Source of the DNA: Streptomyces sp. AA1529
GTDB lineage: Bacteria > Actinomycetota > Actinomycetes > Streptomycetales > Streptomycetaceae
DNA: 64,000 bases
NCBI RefSeq assembly: GCF_000280905.1
Contig: NZ_ALAP01000075.1
Location: 1 to 64,000 of the forward strand
Direction of reading: 5' to 3'
The notes under the pieces were generated by a model. The model was not told where the DNA came from and did not search any database. It saw only the letters and a program-made list of their open reading frames with translations. The position numbers and the translations under genes are program-made. Positions 1 to 9,100 of this stretch are shown here, piece after piece (within the stretch, counting starts at the first letter, position 1; each line of letters begins with the position of its first letter).

Positions 1-1113
1 CCTCCGGCGCCGGGCGGGCCCGACGCGGCGCAGCCGCCCGCCGCCGGACCGGAGGGTGCGGCTCCGGCGCCGTCCGGGAGCGCTCCGGCCGCCCCGCCCG
101 CCGCACCGGTGGCATCCGCCGCCCCGGACCCGCGCGGCGATCCGGACGCGGCGCGGTCCGCCGCGGCGGCCTCCGATCCGCGTGCGGCCGCCGCCGGCCC
201 GCACCCCTCCGGGCCGGTCTGCGTGGCCTGCGGCACCGGGACGATCGACAGCGACGGCTACTGCGAGCACTGCGGCCACAAGCAGCCCCGGGAACGCGAC
301 CACATGGAGTCCGCGCTGGACACCGTCGCGGCGGCCAGCGACCGGGGGCTGCGGCACCACCGCAACGAGGACTACTTCGTCATCGCGGAGGCCGCCACGC
401 AGGAGGGGGCGCCCGCGACGCTCGCCGTCGTCTGCGACGGCGTCTCCTCGGCCACCCGCCCCGACGAGGCGTCGGCGGCGGCGGCCGAGGCCGGGTGCGC
501 CTCGCTGCGCCGGGAGCTGCCGGCGGGCCGCCATCCGCAGCAGGCCATGCACGACGCGCTGCTGGCGGCCTCGGAGGCGGTCGAGGCGCTGGCCGCCGAC
601 ACCCCGGTCGAGCCGTCCAAGAATGCTCCGGCCTGCACCGTCGTCGGCGCGATCAACGTGGAGGGCGTCGTGACCGTCGGCTGGATCGGCGACAGCCGCG
701 CCTACTGGGTGCCCGACGACCGCGTCTCGGCGCCGGCGCGGCTGACCGAGGACGACTCCTGGGCGGCGCAGATGGTCGCCGCGGGGCTGATGAACGAGGC
801 CGAGGCCTACGCCGACCCGCGGGCGCACGCGATCACCGGCTGGCTCGGCGCGGACGCCTACGAGATCGACCCGCACACCTGCTCGTTCAAACCCGAACAG
901 CCCGGTGTCGTGGTGGTGTGCACGGACGGGCTGTGGAACTACGCGGAATCGGCGGGGGAGATGGCCGCGGCCGTACCGGTCGATGCCTCGGCGCGCCCCC
1001 TCCAGGCCGCACAGCATCTGGTCGGCTATGCGCTGGACGGTGGTGGGCACGACAACGTGACGGTGGCCGTGCTGCCGTTCCCCGCGCCGTCGGGAGGGGC
1101 GGGCTCGGCCTGA
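1..1113 (+). CDS. PP2C-family Ser/Thr protein phosphatase with zinc ribbon (5' partial)
   Basis: The frame is open from the first base, so the true start lies upstream; an internal GTG at 109 is only a fallback. The visible N-terminus is a Pro/Ala-rich linker, followed by a zinc ribbon of two CxxC pairs (bases 220-276). The rest is a PP2C/PPM domain: RNED near base 361, CDG near 433, GDSRAY near 691, TDGLW near 922 and GHDN near 1048. These supply the metal-binding aspartates expected of an active Mn/Mg-dependent phosphatase. The role inferred is removal of phosphate from Ser/Thr kinase substrates. It lies upstream of a vWA and an FHA gene, a combination usual around Hanks-type kinases, so a kinase gene may lie just outside the window. 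No transmembrane segment is visible in this part, so it is probably cytoplasmic. Confidence 0.88.
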   Translation, partial: PPAPGGPDAAQPPAAGPEGAAPAPSGSAPAAPPAAPVASAAPDPRGDPDAARSAAAASDPRAAAAGPHPSGPVCVACGTGTIDSDGYCEHCGHKQPRERDHMESALDTVAAASDRGLRHHRNEDYFVIAEAATQEGAPATLAVVCDGVSSATRPDEASAAAAEAGCASLRRELPAGRHPQQAMHDALLAASEAVEALAADTPVEPSKNAPACTVVGAINVEGVVTVGWIGDSRAYWVPDDRVSAPARLTEDDSWAAQMVAAGLMNEAEAYADPRAHAITGWLGADAYEIDPHTCSFKPEQPGVVVVCTDGLWNYAESAGEMAAAVPVDASARPLQAAQHLVGYALDGGGHDNVTVAVLPFPAPSGGAGSA

Positions 1114-1264
1114 ACCGAGCGCGTCGCGGGGGGCCCTCGGACACCGCTGTGCGGTGCCGGGGGCGACGGGAGCGCTGTCCGGGGGGAAGTACCGCACGCA
1201 CCACCGCACTTCCGTCCCGCCCCGTTGTCCACTACTCGTTGGAGAGCAGACAGGAGCGGAACAG

Positions 1265-2620
1265 ATGGCCAACTTCGCGAAGTCCAGCGCGCCGCGCTTC
1301 TCGGTGGACGTCTACCAGAACGCGTACCTGCCCGAAGGCGCCCGGGAGGTCAACGCCGTGGTCACCGTCACCGCCACGGGTGGTGGCACGACCGGCGGCC
1401 TGCCGCTGCCGGTGACCGGGCCGGGCGGGGTTCCCGGAGCGGAGGGGGCCGACGCGGCGGTCGTCATCATGCTCGACTGCTCCGGCTCGATGGACTACCC
1501 GCCCACCAAGATGCGCAACGCGCGCGACGCCACCGCCGCCGCGATCGACACGCTCCGGGACGGCGTCTCCTTCGCCGTCGTGGCGGGCACCCACAGGGCG
1601 AGGGAGGTGTTCCCCGGCGGCGGCGCACTGGCCGTCGCCGACGCCACCACCCGGGCCCGGGCCAAGGACGCGCTGCGCGGCCTGTCGGCGGGCGGCGGCA
1701 CCGCGATCGGCACCTGGCTGCGGCTGGCCGACCGGCTGCTGAGCGCCGCCGACGTCACCATCCGGCACGGCATCCTGCTCACCGACGGGCGCAACGAGCA
1801 CGAGGAACCCGCGGCGCTGCGCGCGGCGCTGGAGGCGTGCGCGGGTCACTTCACCTGCGACGCGCGGGGGGTGGGCACCGACTGGGAGGTCCAGGAGGTC
1901 ACCGGGATCGCCTCGGCGCTGCTGGGCACCGCCGACATCGTGGCCGATCCTGACGGTCTGGCGGCGGACTTCACCAGGATGATGGAGAGCGCCATGGGCA
2001 AGGAGGTCGCCGACGTGGCGCTCCGGCTGTGGACACCGCAGGGTTCCCGGATCGCGTTCGTCAAGCAGGTGGCCCCCACGGTCGAGGAGTTGACCGGCCG
2101 CCGCACGGAGGCCGGTCCGCGCGCCGGTGACTACCCGACCGGGTCCTGGGGGGACGAGTCGCGCGACTACCACGTCTGTGTGGAGGTGCCGGCCGCCGGG
2201 ATCGGCCAGGAGATGCTCGCCGCGCGGGTCTCGCTGGTGCTGCCCGCACCGGAGGGCGGTTCCGCGCAGACGCTCGGGCAGGGGCTGGTGCGGGCCGTGT
2301 GGACGGACGACCTGGCGGCCACCACGTCCATCAATCCGCAGGTGGCGCACTACACAGGGCAGGCCGAACTGGCCCAGGTGATCCGTACGGGGCTCGATCT
2401 CCGAAAGACGGGAGACGAAGCGGGCGCAACGGCCAAACTGGGACGAGCGGTGCAGTTGGCGAACGCGTCGGGGAACACGGATACTGCGAAACTGCTTTCG
2501 AAGGTGGTCGACGTGGTGGATGCCGCGACGGGTACTGTTCGACTGAAGACGAAGGTCGCCGAGGCCGACGAGATGACGCTGGAGACGCGGTCCACCAAGA
2601 CGGTCCGCGTGAAGCGCTAG
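1265..2620 (+). CDS. von Willebrand factor type A domain protein
   Basis: A 451-residue protein whose ATG start is fixed by AGGAG eight bases upstream (1252-1256). A vWA domain spans about residues 63-240. Its MIDAS metal site is visible as DCSGS (Asp71, Ser73, Ser75), a Thr near 147 and TDG near 173-175. Such domains bind partner proteins through a divalent metal. The C-terminal half has no motif I recognise apart from a beta-rich region and a helical tail ending in basic residues. There is no signal peptide or membrane segment, so a cytoplasmic adaptor is likely. It lies 151 bases after the phosphatase and 87 before the FHA gene on the same strand. A role in presenting substrates to the kinase/phosphatase pair is inference. 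Confidence 0.85.
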   Translation: MANFAKSSAPRFSVDVYQNAYLPEGAREVNAVVTVTATGGGTTGGLPLPVTGPGGVPGAEGADAAVVIMLDCSGSMDYPPTKMRNARDATAAAIDTLRDGVSFAVVAGTHRAREVFPGGGALAVADATTRARAKDALRGLSAGGGTAIGTWLRLADRLLSAADVTIRHGILLTDGRNEHEEPAALRAALEACAGHFTCDARGVGTDWEVQEVTGIASALLGTADIVADPDGLAADFTRMMESAMGKEVADVALRLWTPQGSRIAFVKQVAPTVEELTGRRTEAGPRAGDYPTGSWGDESRDYHVCVEVPAAGIGQEMLAARVSLVLPAPEGGSAQTLGQGLVRAVWTDDLAATTSINPQVAHYTGQAELAQVIRTGLDLRKTGDEAGATAKLGRAVQLANASGNTDTAKLLSKVVDVVDAATGTVRLKTKVAEADEMTLETRSTKTVRVKR

Positions 2621-2707
2621 CGTCCCGGCCGCGGCGCCTCCGCACGACCGGCGCGACCCGCACCAGCAGGTACCGACGAGCAGGAGCACGGAGGGGGAGG
2701 CACCACC

Positions 2708-4231
2708 ATGCCGACTTGCCCGAACGGCCACCAGTCAGCGGCCGACGACTGGTGCGAGGTCTGCGGCCACCGCATGGCCGAAGCGCCGGGGTCGCCCGCC
2801 GGTGCCGCACCGCCGCCTCCTCAGCCGCCCGCCCCGGGCGGCTACGGCTACCCCGGACCGCCCGGTCCGCCGCCCGCGCCCGGCCCGCCCCCGCCCGGCC
2901 AGGGCCCCGGACAGGGCTACGGCTACCCGGGACCCGGCTCGGGCCCGTCCGAGCCGTGCCCCCAGTGCGGGACGCCGCGCGAGTCCCAGGCGCCCTTCTG
3001 CGAGGAGTGCCGCTACAACTTCCTGACCCACTCGCCGACCACCTACGCCCCGCCGGGCCAGCAGCCCCAGGCCGCGCGTCCCGGCTTCCCGCCCCCCGCC
3101 GGGCCGGGCGCCCCGGATCCCGGAGCCCCGGGCCCCGGCATGGGCGGGGGCATGGGCGGCCCCGGTGCGCCCCCGCCCCCCGGTCCCCCCGGTCCCCCCG
3201 GTCCGCCCGCATTCGACGGCCCGGGTCCGCAGGGGCCCGGCGCCGGACCGGGTCATCAGGGTGAGCCCGGTGCGCCGGGCATGCCCGGCGCACCCGGCCA
3301 GGGCCCCGGACCCGGCTACGGGACGGACGGCCGCGGCAGCGGCGAGCAGCAGGCGCCCGGCGGACCCGGAGCCCCCGCGCCCGGCCCGGTCGGCCCGGGT
3401 GGCTTCCCCCACCAGGGCCGGCAGCCCCACCCCGCCGCTCCCCCCGCGGACCCGTACGGCGCCCCGTACGGTCAGCCCGCGGGCGGCGACTGGGAGCTGT
3501 CCCCGCCCGGCCCCGCCGAGCAGCGGACGGGTGCGCCCCCGGCGCCGCCGCAGGCGCCCGGCGGACATCCCGGGCCGCCCCCCGCCCCGCCCGGCCCGCC
3601 GGCGCCTCCGGCACCCGGCGTACCGGCCCAGCACGGCCCCGGCCCGGGCTCCCCGCAGCAGGGCGGGCCCGCGGAGTACGCCGGTCCGCCCGCCCCGGAC
3701 CACGGGATGCCGGCGTACGGCATGCCCGAGCACGGCGCCCCGGACCACGGCGCCCCGGACCACGGCGCCCCGGACCACGGCGGGCCGGAGCACGCCGCGC
3801 AGGGTGGCGGAGTGCCGCAGGGCGGCGGTGCGTGGACGGCGACGATCGCCCCGGACCGTACGTACTTCATGGCGATGATGCAGCGCAGCGGCCCCGAGGC
3901 GGCGGCACTCAACCTTCCCGCGTACTCCCCGGAGCAGCAGCTGCAGCTCACCGGCCCGCAGGTGACCATCGGCCGCCGCCGCGCCTCCACGGGGGAGGCC
4001 CCGGACATCGATCTGGGCCGTTCCCCGGAGGATCCCGGGGTCTCGCACCAGCACGCGGTGCTGGTGCAGCAGCCCGACGGCAGCTGGTCCGTCGTCGACC
4101 AGGACTCCACCAACGGCACCACCATCAACGGTGCCGAGGAACCGGTCCAACCCTTCGTGCCCGTCCCCCTCAAGGAGGGTGACCGGGTTCATGTCGGCGC
4201 GTGGACGACGATCACGCTGGTGCGCCGGTAG
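2708..4231 (+). CDS. zinc-ribbon and FHA domain protein with Pro/Gly-rich linker
   Basis: A 507-residue protein starting at ATG after a GGAGG-rich leader. It begins with a zinc ribbon (CPNGH ... CEVCGH, residues 4-21) and has a second Cys-rich element (CPQC ... CEEC) near residues 83-100. A Pro/Gly/Ala/Gln-rich, presumably disordered region of about 300 residues follows. The C-terminal FHA domain (about 415-505) shows TIGRR, SHQHA and the DSTNGT loop typical of phosphothreonine-binding FHA folds. The expected role is to read Thr phosphorylation made by a cognate kinase, with the upstream PP2C reversing it. The linker carries a perfect 15-base tandem repeat (see separate entry). Function is assigned by domain only. 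Confidence 0.87.
   Translation: MPTCPNGHQSAADDWCEVCGHRMAEAPGSPAGAAPPPPQPPAPGGYGYPGPPGPPPAPGPPPPGQGPGQGYGYPGPGSGPSEPCPQCGTPRESQAPFCEECRYNFLTHSPTTYAPPGQQPQAARPGFPPPAGPGAPDPGAPGPGMGGGMGGPGAPPPPGPPGPPGPPAFDGPGPQGPGAGPGHQGEPGAPGMPGAPGQGPGPGYGTDGRGSGEQQAPGGPGAPAPGPVGPGGFPHQGRQPHPAAPPADPYGAPYGQPAGGDWELSPPGPAEQRTGAPPAPPQAPGGHPGPPPAPPGPPAPPAPGVPAQHGPGPGSPQQGGPAEYAGPPAPDHGMPAYGMPEHGAPDHGAPDHGAPDHGGPEHAAQGGGVPQGGGAWTATIAPDRTYFMAMMQRSGPEAAALNLPAYSPEQQLQLTGPQVTIGRRRASTGEAPDIDLGRSPEDPGVSHQHAVLVQQPDGSWSVVDQDSTNGTTINGAEEPVQPFVPVPLKEGDRVHVGAWTTITLVRR
3731..3790 (+). repeat. 15-bp tandem repeat inside the FHA gene linker
   Basis: The unit CCGGACCACGGCGCC is repeated with almost no change, encoding repeated PDHGA units. 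It is in frame, so gain or loss of a unit would only change linker length. This is the sort of tract that varies between strains. Confidence 0.8.
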
Positions 4232-4285
4232 TCCGAACGGCAGCCCGGCCGCAGGGGGCGTGGTGGCGCGGCCCCACGCCCCCGC

Positions 4286-5269
4286 CTACTTCTCCAGGGA
4301 GGGCGACGGCAGGGACTGCAGGGCGAGCGAGGGCTCGTCGACGATCCGGATGCCGCGCTCGTCCAGCGCCTTCTTCACCCGCCAGCGCAGCTCCCGCTCC
4401 GCCGCCAGGTTCTTCTCGGGCATGGTCTTGACCGAGACGCGCAGCACCATGGAGTCGAGTGTCACCTCGTCCAGGCCGAGCACCTGCACGGGCTCCCACA
4501 GGATCTCGTCCCAGGGGCGTTCCTTGCTCATCTCCTCGCCCACCGCGACGACCACGGCCCGGACCTCCTCCAGGTCCTCCTCGGCGCGTACCCGGACGTC
4601 CAGCGCCGCCATGGACCAGCCCTGGCTGAGGTTGCCGATGCGCTTGATCTCGCCGTTGCGGATGTACCAGATCTCGCCGGCGTCCCCGCGCAGCTGCGTC
4701 ACCCGCAGTCCGACCTCCAGGACGACCCCGGAGGCCTCTCCGGCGTCCACCCGGTCCCCGACCCCGTACTGGTCCTCCAGCAGCATGAACATCCCCGCCA
4801 GGATGTCCGTCACCAGGTTGCGGGCGCCGAAGCCCAGTGCTACGCCCGCGACACCGGCGCTGGCCAGCAGCGGCGCGGGGTTGATGCCCAGCCCGGAGAG
4901 CACCGTCAGGGCCGCGGTGCCCATGATCACGAAGGAGGCGACGCTGCGCAGGATGGAGCCGATCGCCTGGGACCGCTGCTTGCGCCGCTCGCCGCTCACC
5001 AGCAGCCCGCGCAGCGCCTTGCCGCTGTCGCTGATCTCGGACCTGCGGTTCATCCGGGTTATCAGCTGGGTGATCGCACGCCGGACCAGGTAGCGCAGCA
5101 CCACGGCGACGACGCAGACGAACACGATGCGCACGCCGGAGGCGAGCCAGTCCGACCAGTGCTCCTGGATCCATCCGGCCGCCTCTCCCGCACTGTCCTG
5201 GGCGTCCTCCAGGGACTTCGGCGGCCGGGGGCCGTCCGGCGGGGGTGATGCGCTGAGCAGCCAGTACAC
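4286..5269 (-). CDS. MscS-family small-conductance mechanosensitive channel
   Basis: A 327-residue membrane protein read from GTG at 5269, with GGAAGG seven bases upstream. Longer upstream frames run into sequence with poor codon bias. A hydrophobic helix lies near residues 40-60. The MscS core is clear: a Gly/Ala-rich pore helix (LASAGVAGVALGFGARN) followed by the beta domain with LLEDQYGVGDRV and VVLEVGLRVTQLR. The C-terminal soluble vestibule domain is present. MscS channels open under membrane tension and release solutes on osmotic downshock. The gene converges on the FHA gene 54 bases away, so it belongs to a separate unit, and it is divergent from the HNH gene. Confidence 0.93.
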   Translation of the reverse strand: MYWLLSASPPPDGPRPPKSLEDAQDSAGEAAGWIQEHWSDWLASGVRIVFVCVVAVVLRYLVRRAITQLITRMNRRSEISDSGKALRGLLVSGERRKQRSQAIGSILRSVASFVIMGTAALTVLSGLGINPAPLLASAGVAGVALGFGARNLVTDILAGMFMLLEDQYGVGDRVDAGEASGVVLEVGLRVTQLRGDAGEIWYIRNGEIKRIGNLSQGWSMAALDVRVRAEEDLEEVRAVVVAVGEEMSKERPWDEILWEPVQVLGLDEVTLDSMVLRVSVKTMPEKNLAAERELRWRVKKALDERGIRIVDEPSLALQSLPSPSLEK

Positions 5270-5543
5270 AGGTCGACCTTCCGTGCGTGTCACCTCGGCA
5301 AGGCACCCGTACGAATGCCGGCACCACACTAACGGCGCAGGGGCTTCACAACCGGTGCCACCGAGCAGTATGGGGCCAGGTGTTCGGGCGGGGAGGCCGT
5401 TCCGGCCGGGCGGGGGCCGGTGTGGTCCAAAACACGCACATCTCCTTTCCCGGTCGTGGTGGCGCAGTGACCAGGGCACGGGACACACTGAGGGGAGATC
5501 GTCCCGGCGCGAGCCACGCGCCGCCGACGTACAAGGAGGCACC

Positions 5544-6083
5544 GTGCCGCATGTCCTGGTCCTCAATGCGTCGTACGAGCCGCTCGGCGTCGTACCGCTC
5601 CGCCGCGCGCTCGTACTCGTCCTCAACGGAAAGGCGATCAGCCTCGAGGACTCCGGCGCCCTGATGCACAGCGCCACCCACGTCATACCCGCCCCCAGCG
5701 TCGTCCGTCTCAAGCGGTTCGTGAGGGTGCCCTTTCGCGGCAGCGTCCCCCTCACCCGCCGTGCGCTGTTCGCCAGGGACGGCGGCCGCTGCGCCTACTG
5801 CGGTGGCATCGCGACCAGCGTCGACCACGTCATCCCGCGCAGCAGGGGAGGGGCGCACGCCTGGGAGAACGTCGTGGCGGCCTGCCGCCGCTGCAACCAT
5901 GTGAAAGCCGACCGCCAGGTCGCCGAGCTGGGCTGGCGGTTGCGTCACCAACCGGCCCCGCCCTCCGGCCTCGCCTGGCGCATCATCGGCACGGGGCACA
6001 GGGATCCACGGTGGCTCCCCTACCTCCAGCCGTACGGCGCGGATGACGATCTCGCCCGGATCGACGGCAGATCCACTGCCTGA
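5544..6083 (+). CDS. HNH endonuclease domain protein
   Basis: A 179-residue protein from GTG with AAGGAGG at 5533-5539 fixing the start. The C-terminal half is an HNH fold: CAYCG (Cys83, Cys86), DHVIPRSRGG with His95, ENVVAAC and CRRCNH (Cys114, Cys117, Asn118, His119). The paired Cys residues bind structural zinc and the HNH residues bind the catalytic metal. The N-terminal 70 residues (LNASYEPL, VLVLNGKA) are conserved in the actinobacterial members I know, but their role is not established. No toxin partner, restriction methylase or phage gene is nearby, so this looks like a housekeeping-type nuclease. It is transcribed divergently from the mechanosensitive channel. Confidence 0.88.
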   Translation: MPHVLVLNASYEPLGVVPLRRALVLVLNGKAISLEDSGALMHSATHVIPAPSVVRLKRFVRVPFRGSVPLTRRALFARDGGRCAYCGGIATSVDHVIPRSRGGAHAWENVVAACRRCNHVKADRQVAELGWRLRHQPAPPSGLAWRIIGTGHRDPRWLPYLQPYGADDDLARIDGRSTA

Positions 6084-6153
6084 GACCCGGGCTTTGTCGT
6101 GCCGCCCCCGCTCCCGCGGGTGCGGCCTTCGTACGTCCCGGAGACGTCCCGGA

Positions 6154-6178
6154 GGGGGTGCCGCGCCGCGGCGCCCCC
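6154..6178. terminator. hairpin between converging HNH and GH84 genes
   Basis: GGGGGTGCCG can pair with CGGCGCCCCC (one G-T pair) around a short loop. It sits between the 3' ends of two converging genes, as expected for a bidirectional terminator. There is no T-run, as is usual in this G+C range. Confidence 0.55.
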
Positions 6179-6191
6179 CGACTCCCGGGAG

Positions 6192-9100
6192 CTACCCGCC
6201 GTCCTTGTCGCCGTCCCGCCGCGCGTGCTTGGCGCGGCCCGAGGAGTCCACGGCGTAGACCTCCATCGACCACAGCGAGATCCCGAAGCGCGTCGCCCGC
6301 TTGTCGCCCACCACCCGGACGAAGCGGGTGTCCTTGGGCGAGTCCATCCGGACCGACTCCTTGCCGCCTTCGCCGTCCCGCACCGTGGCGGCGGTGCGCC
6401 AGTGCTTGCCGTCGGGGGAGACCTGGATCCGGTAGCGCGCCGCGTAGGCGTCCTGCCAGCGCAGGACGACCTGTCCCACGCGGGCGCGTTCGGCCAGTTC
6501 CACCTGCACCCACGCGCCGTCCTCGGCGGGGGAGGACCAGCGGGTGCCGCGCTTGCCGTCCGCGACCGCGGCGGCCGGGAAGTCCTTCGTCTCGTCCCCG
6601 GAGGAGGTCGCGCGGGCCCCGCGGGCCAGGTCCGGCCCGGAGGTGCGCGGGTAGGCCCGGACGGTGAGCGTGCGGCGCTCCCCGCCGAAGGAGACCGGGA
6701 TGCGGTAACTGCCCGTTCCCACCGAGCTGTCGGCGCTGATCCGCAGCGGCACGTCCACCGTGCCGCCCCGGCGCACGGTGGTGCGCGCCGGGGTGCGCAC
6801 GGTGAAGCCCTTGGGTGCGTGCACCGTGACCTTGTCCCGCACGTCGGTGGGCCGGTTGCCGGTCAGCCGTGCCGTGACGCGGGTGGTGCCGCCGCCGATC
6901 GCGGCGTCCACGGTGGTGCGCGGCAGCGACAGGGAGGCTTCGGGGGTGTCGGCGTACCAGGGGGTGATCTCGTGGACGACCGGCGGTTTCGCGTCCTGGC
7001 TCCACACCAGCCGCACGGCGTCGGCTCTCGCCTCGTGCCCCCCGGTGGCCAGATGCGTCCAGCCGGTCCGGGAGAGCGCCCCCAGCCGCTGCCAGCCCTT
7101 GCCGGGGACGTGTGCCTCGACCGTGCCCCGGGTGCCCGAGTCCGGGCCGGTCAGCACCGTGACGGCGCGCAGCGGGCGGGGCTCGGGCAGCCGCACCGTC
7201 AGCGCGTCCCGCGCCGGACGGCCGCCGCCCGCGTCGTCCCCGTCGCCGGTGCCCGGTTCGGCCGCGGCGGCAGGCGGGACGAGCATGGGCGGCTGCTGGG
7301 GCGTGAAGGTGGCGGTGGCCGGGGGCACCGCGGCCCGGTAGGACGTGCTCGGATCGCCGTCGGCGGCGGCGGAGAGCGGGTGGTCGGGAGCGCCCTCGGG
7401 GCTGCCGCTCACCGTCGGCCGGGCACCGCCGTCGCCGGTGCCGTCGTCGCCCTTGCCGGTCCGTCCGGAGCCGGACTTCCCCTTCGGCCCGGGACTGCCG
7501 CCGCTCCAGCTCTCGGACAGCTTCAGCGCCTTGTCGGTGAAGTCCGCGAGCACGCCCTTGCCGACCGTGACCTTGCTCCCACGGCTCTCGGCGCGCAGCC
7601 GCCGTACCTCCAGCTGCGCCTTCCAGGCCGCGGCCCCGTCGCCGCCGAGCTGTGCGACCAGCATGTCGACCGACCGCTCGCCCGCGGCGCCGAGCCGCGA
7701 GAGCTGGGTCAGCCACGGCTTCACCTCCCGGCCGAGCCCCTCGGGCACCTTCGAGGGCGCCGTGCGCATGGTCGTGAAGGCGTCGCGGAGCTCTTCGGCG
7801 GCCCGGTCCAGCCCGGAGCCCGGTCCGTTCCCGTACTCCCGCCAGAAGTTCTCCAGCAGCGGCCGCACATAGGCGGATTCGTCGCTGCCGAGCATCGAGG
7901 AGGCGTCGTTGCCGGCCAGCGCGTGCACGGCGGCGCGGGTGGCGGCGGAGCTTCCGCGGCCGCCCGCCAACTCGTCCACCGCGGCCCGCCAGGACTCCTT
8001 GGGCCGGTAGCCGCGCGGGTTCCAGGCGTAGTCGGCGGCCGTGAACAGCGGGATGCGGGAGGCCCGCGGCTGCTTCATCGCGTTGGTCAGCAGCGCGGCG
8101 GAGCCGGAGGCGACGGCGGGTTCGCGGCCCCGGTAGGGGCCCAGGAAGATCCGGTCCGAGGCGAAGTCGTTGACGGGGTAGTTGTCCATCGTCACCAGGC
8201 GGTGCCGGGGGAAGGCGCTGCGTGCGCGGGCGAGTTCGGTGCCGCTGATGGTGCGCGGCACCACCCCCACTCCGCTCCAGCCGATCTCCACGCGGTCGTC
8301 GAGCTTCTCGGCGAGCGCGGCCCGGTACTCGGTGCGGCCCTTCTGGTAGAACTCCGTCGGCACCACGGACAGCGGTGCGGCGTCCGGGTGGCGGGTGGCG
8401 AGATGGTCGGCCACCGCGTTGGCCAGCTCGGCCTGGGCACGGGCGGCGGCTGCGGGGCCGGAGCCGTAGGTGTCGGCGTCCTGGTCGCAGTGCCACTCGG
8501 TGTAGCTGACGTCCTCGAAGCGCAGCTGGAAGGCGCCCACACCCAGTGCGCGCATGGCGTCCAGTTTGCGCAGCAGCGCCTTGCGGTCCCCGGGGGAGGA
8601 GAAGCACAGCCCCTGGCCGGGTGAGACCGCCCAGCCGAGGGTGACGTGGTTGCGCGCGGCGCGGTCGGCCAGCTCGCGGAAGTCGGCGCGCTGCGCCGCC
8701 GGATACGGGTCGCGCCAGCGCGGCGCCTGGCGGAAGGGGTCGTCGCCCGGCGCGTACAGATAGCGGTTCTGCTTGGTGCGGCCCATGAAGTCCAGTTGCG
8801 ACAGCCGCTCCTGCTGCGTCCAGGGCTGGCCGTAGAACCCCTCCGTGGTGCCGCGCACCGAGGCGGTCGGCCAGTCCCGCACGGAGACGCCGGGGAAGCC
8901 GTGCCGTTCCTCGTGCTCGGTGGCGAGCTGCCGCAGCGTCTGCGCGGCGTTGAAGAGGCCCGCGCCGTCCGTCCCCTCCAGCGCGACGGTGTCGTGCCCG
9001 TCGGCCCGCCCCGCGGCCAGCCGGTAGCCGCCGGCGGGCAGGTCGTCGCGCGCGGGGGCGCGCAGGGCGCGCAGGGCGGCGCCGGCCGACTCGGTGCCCA

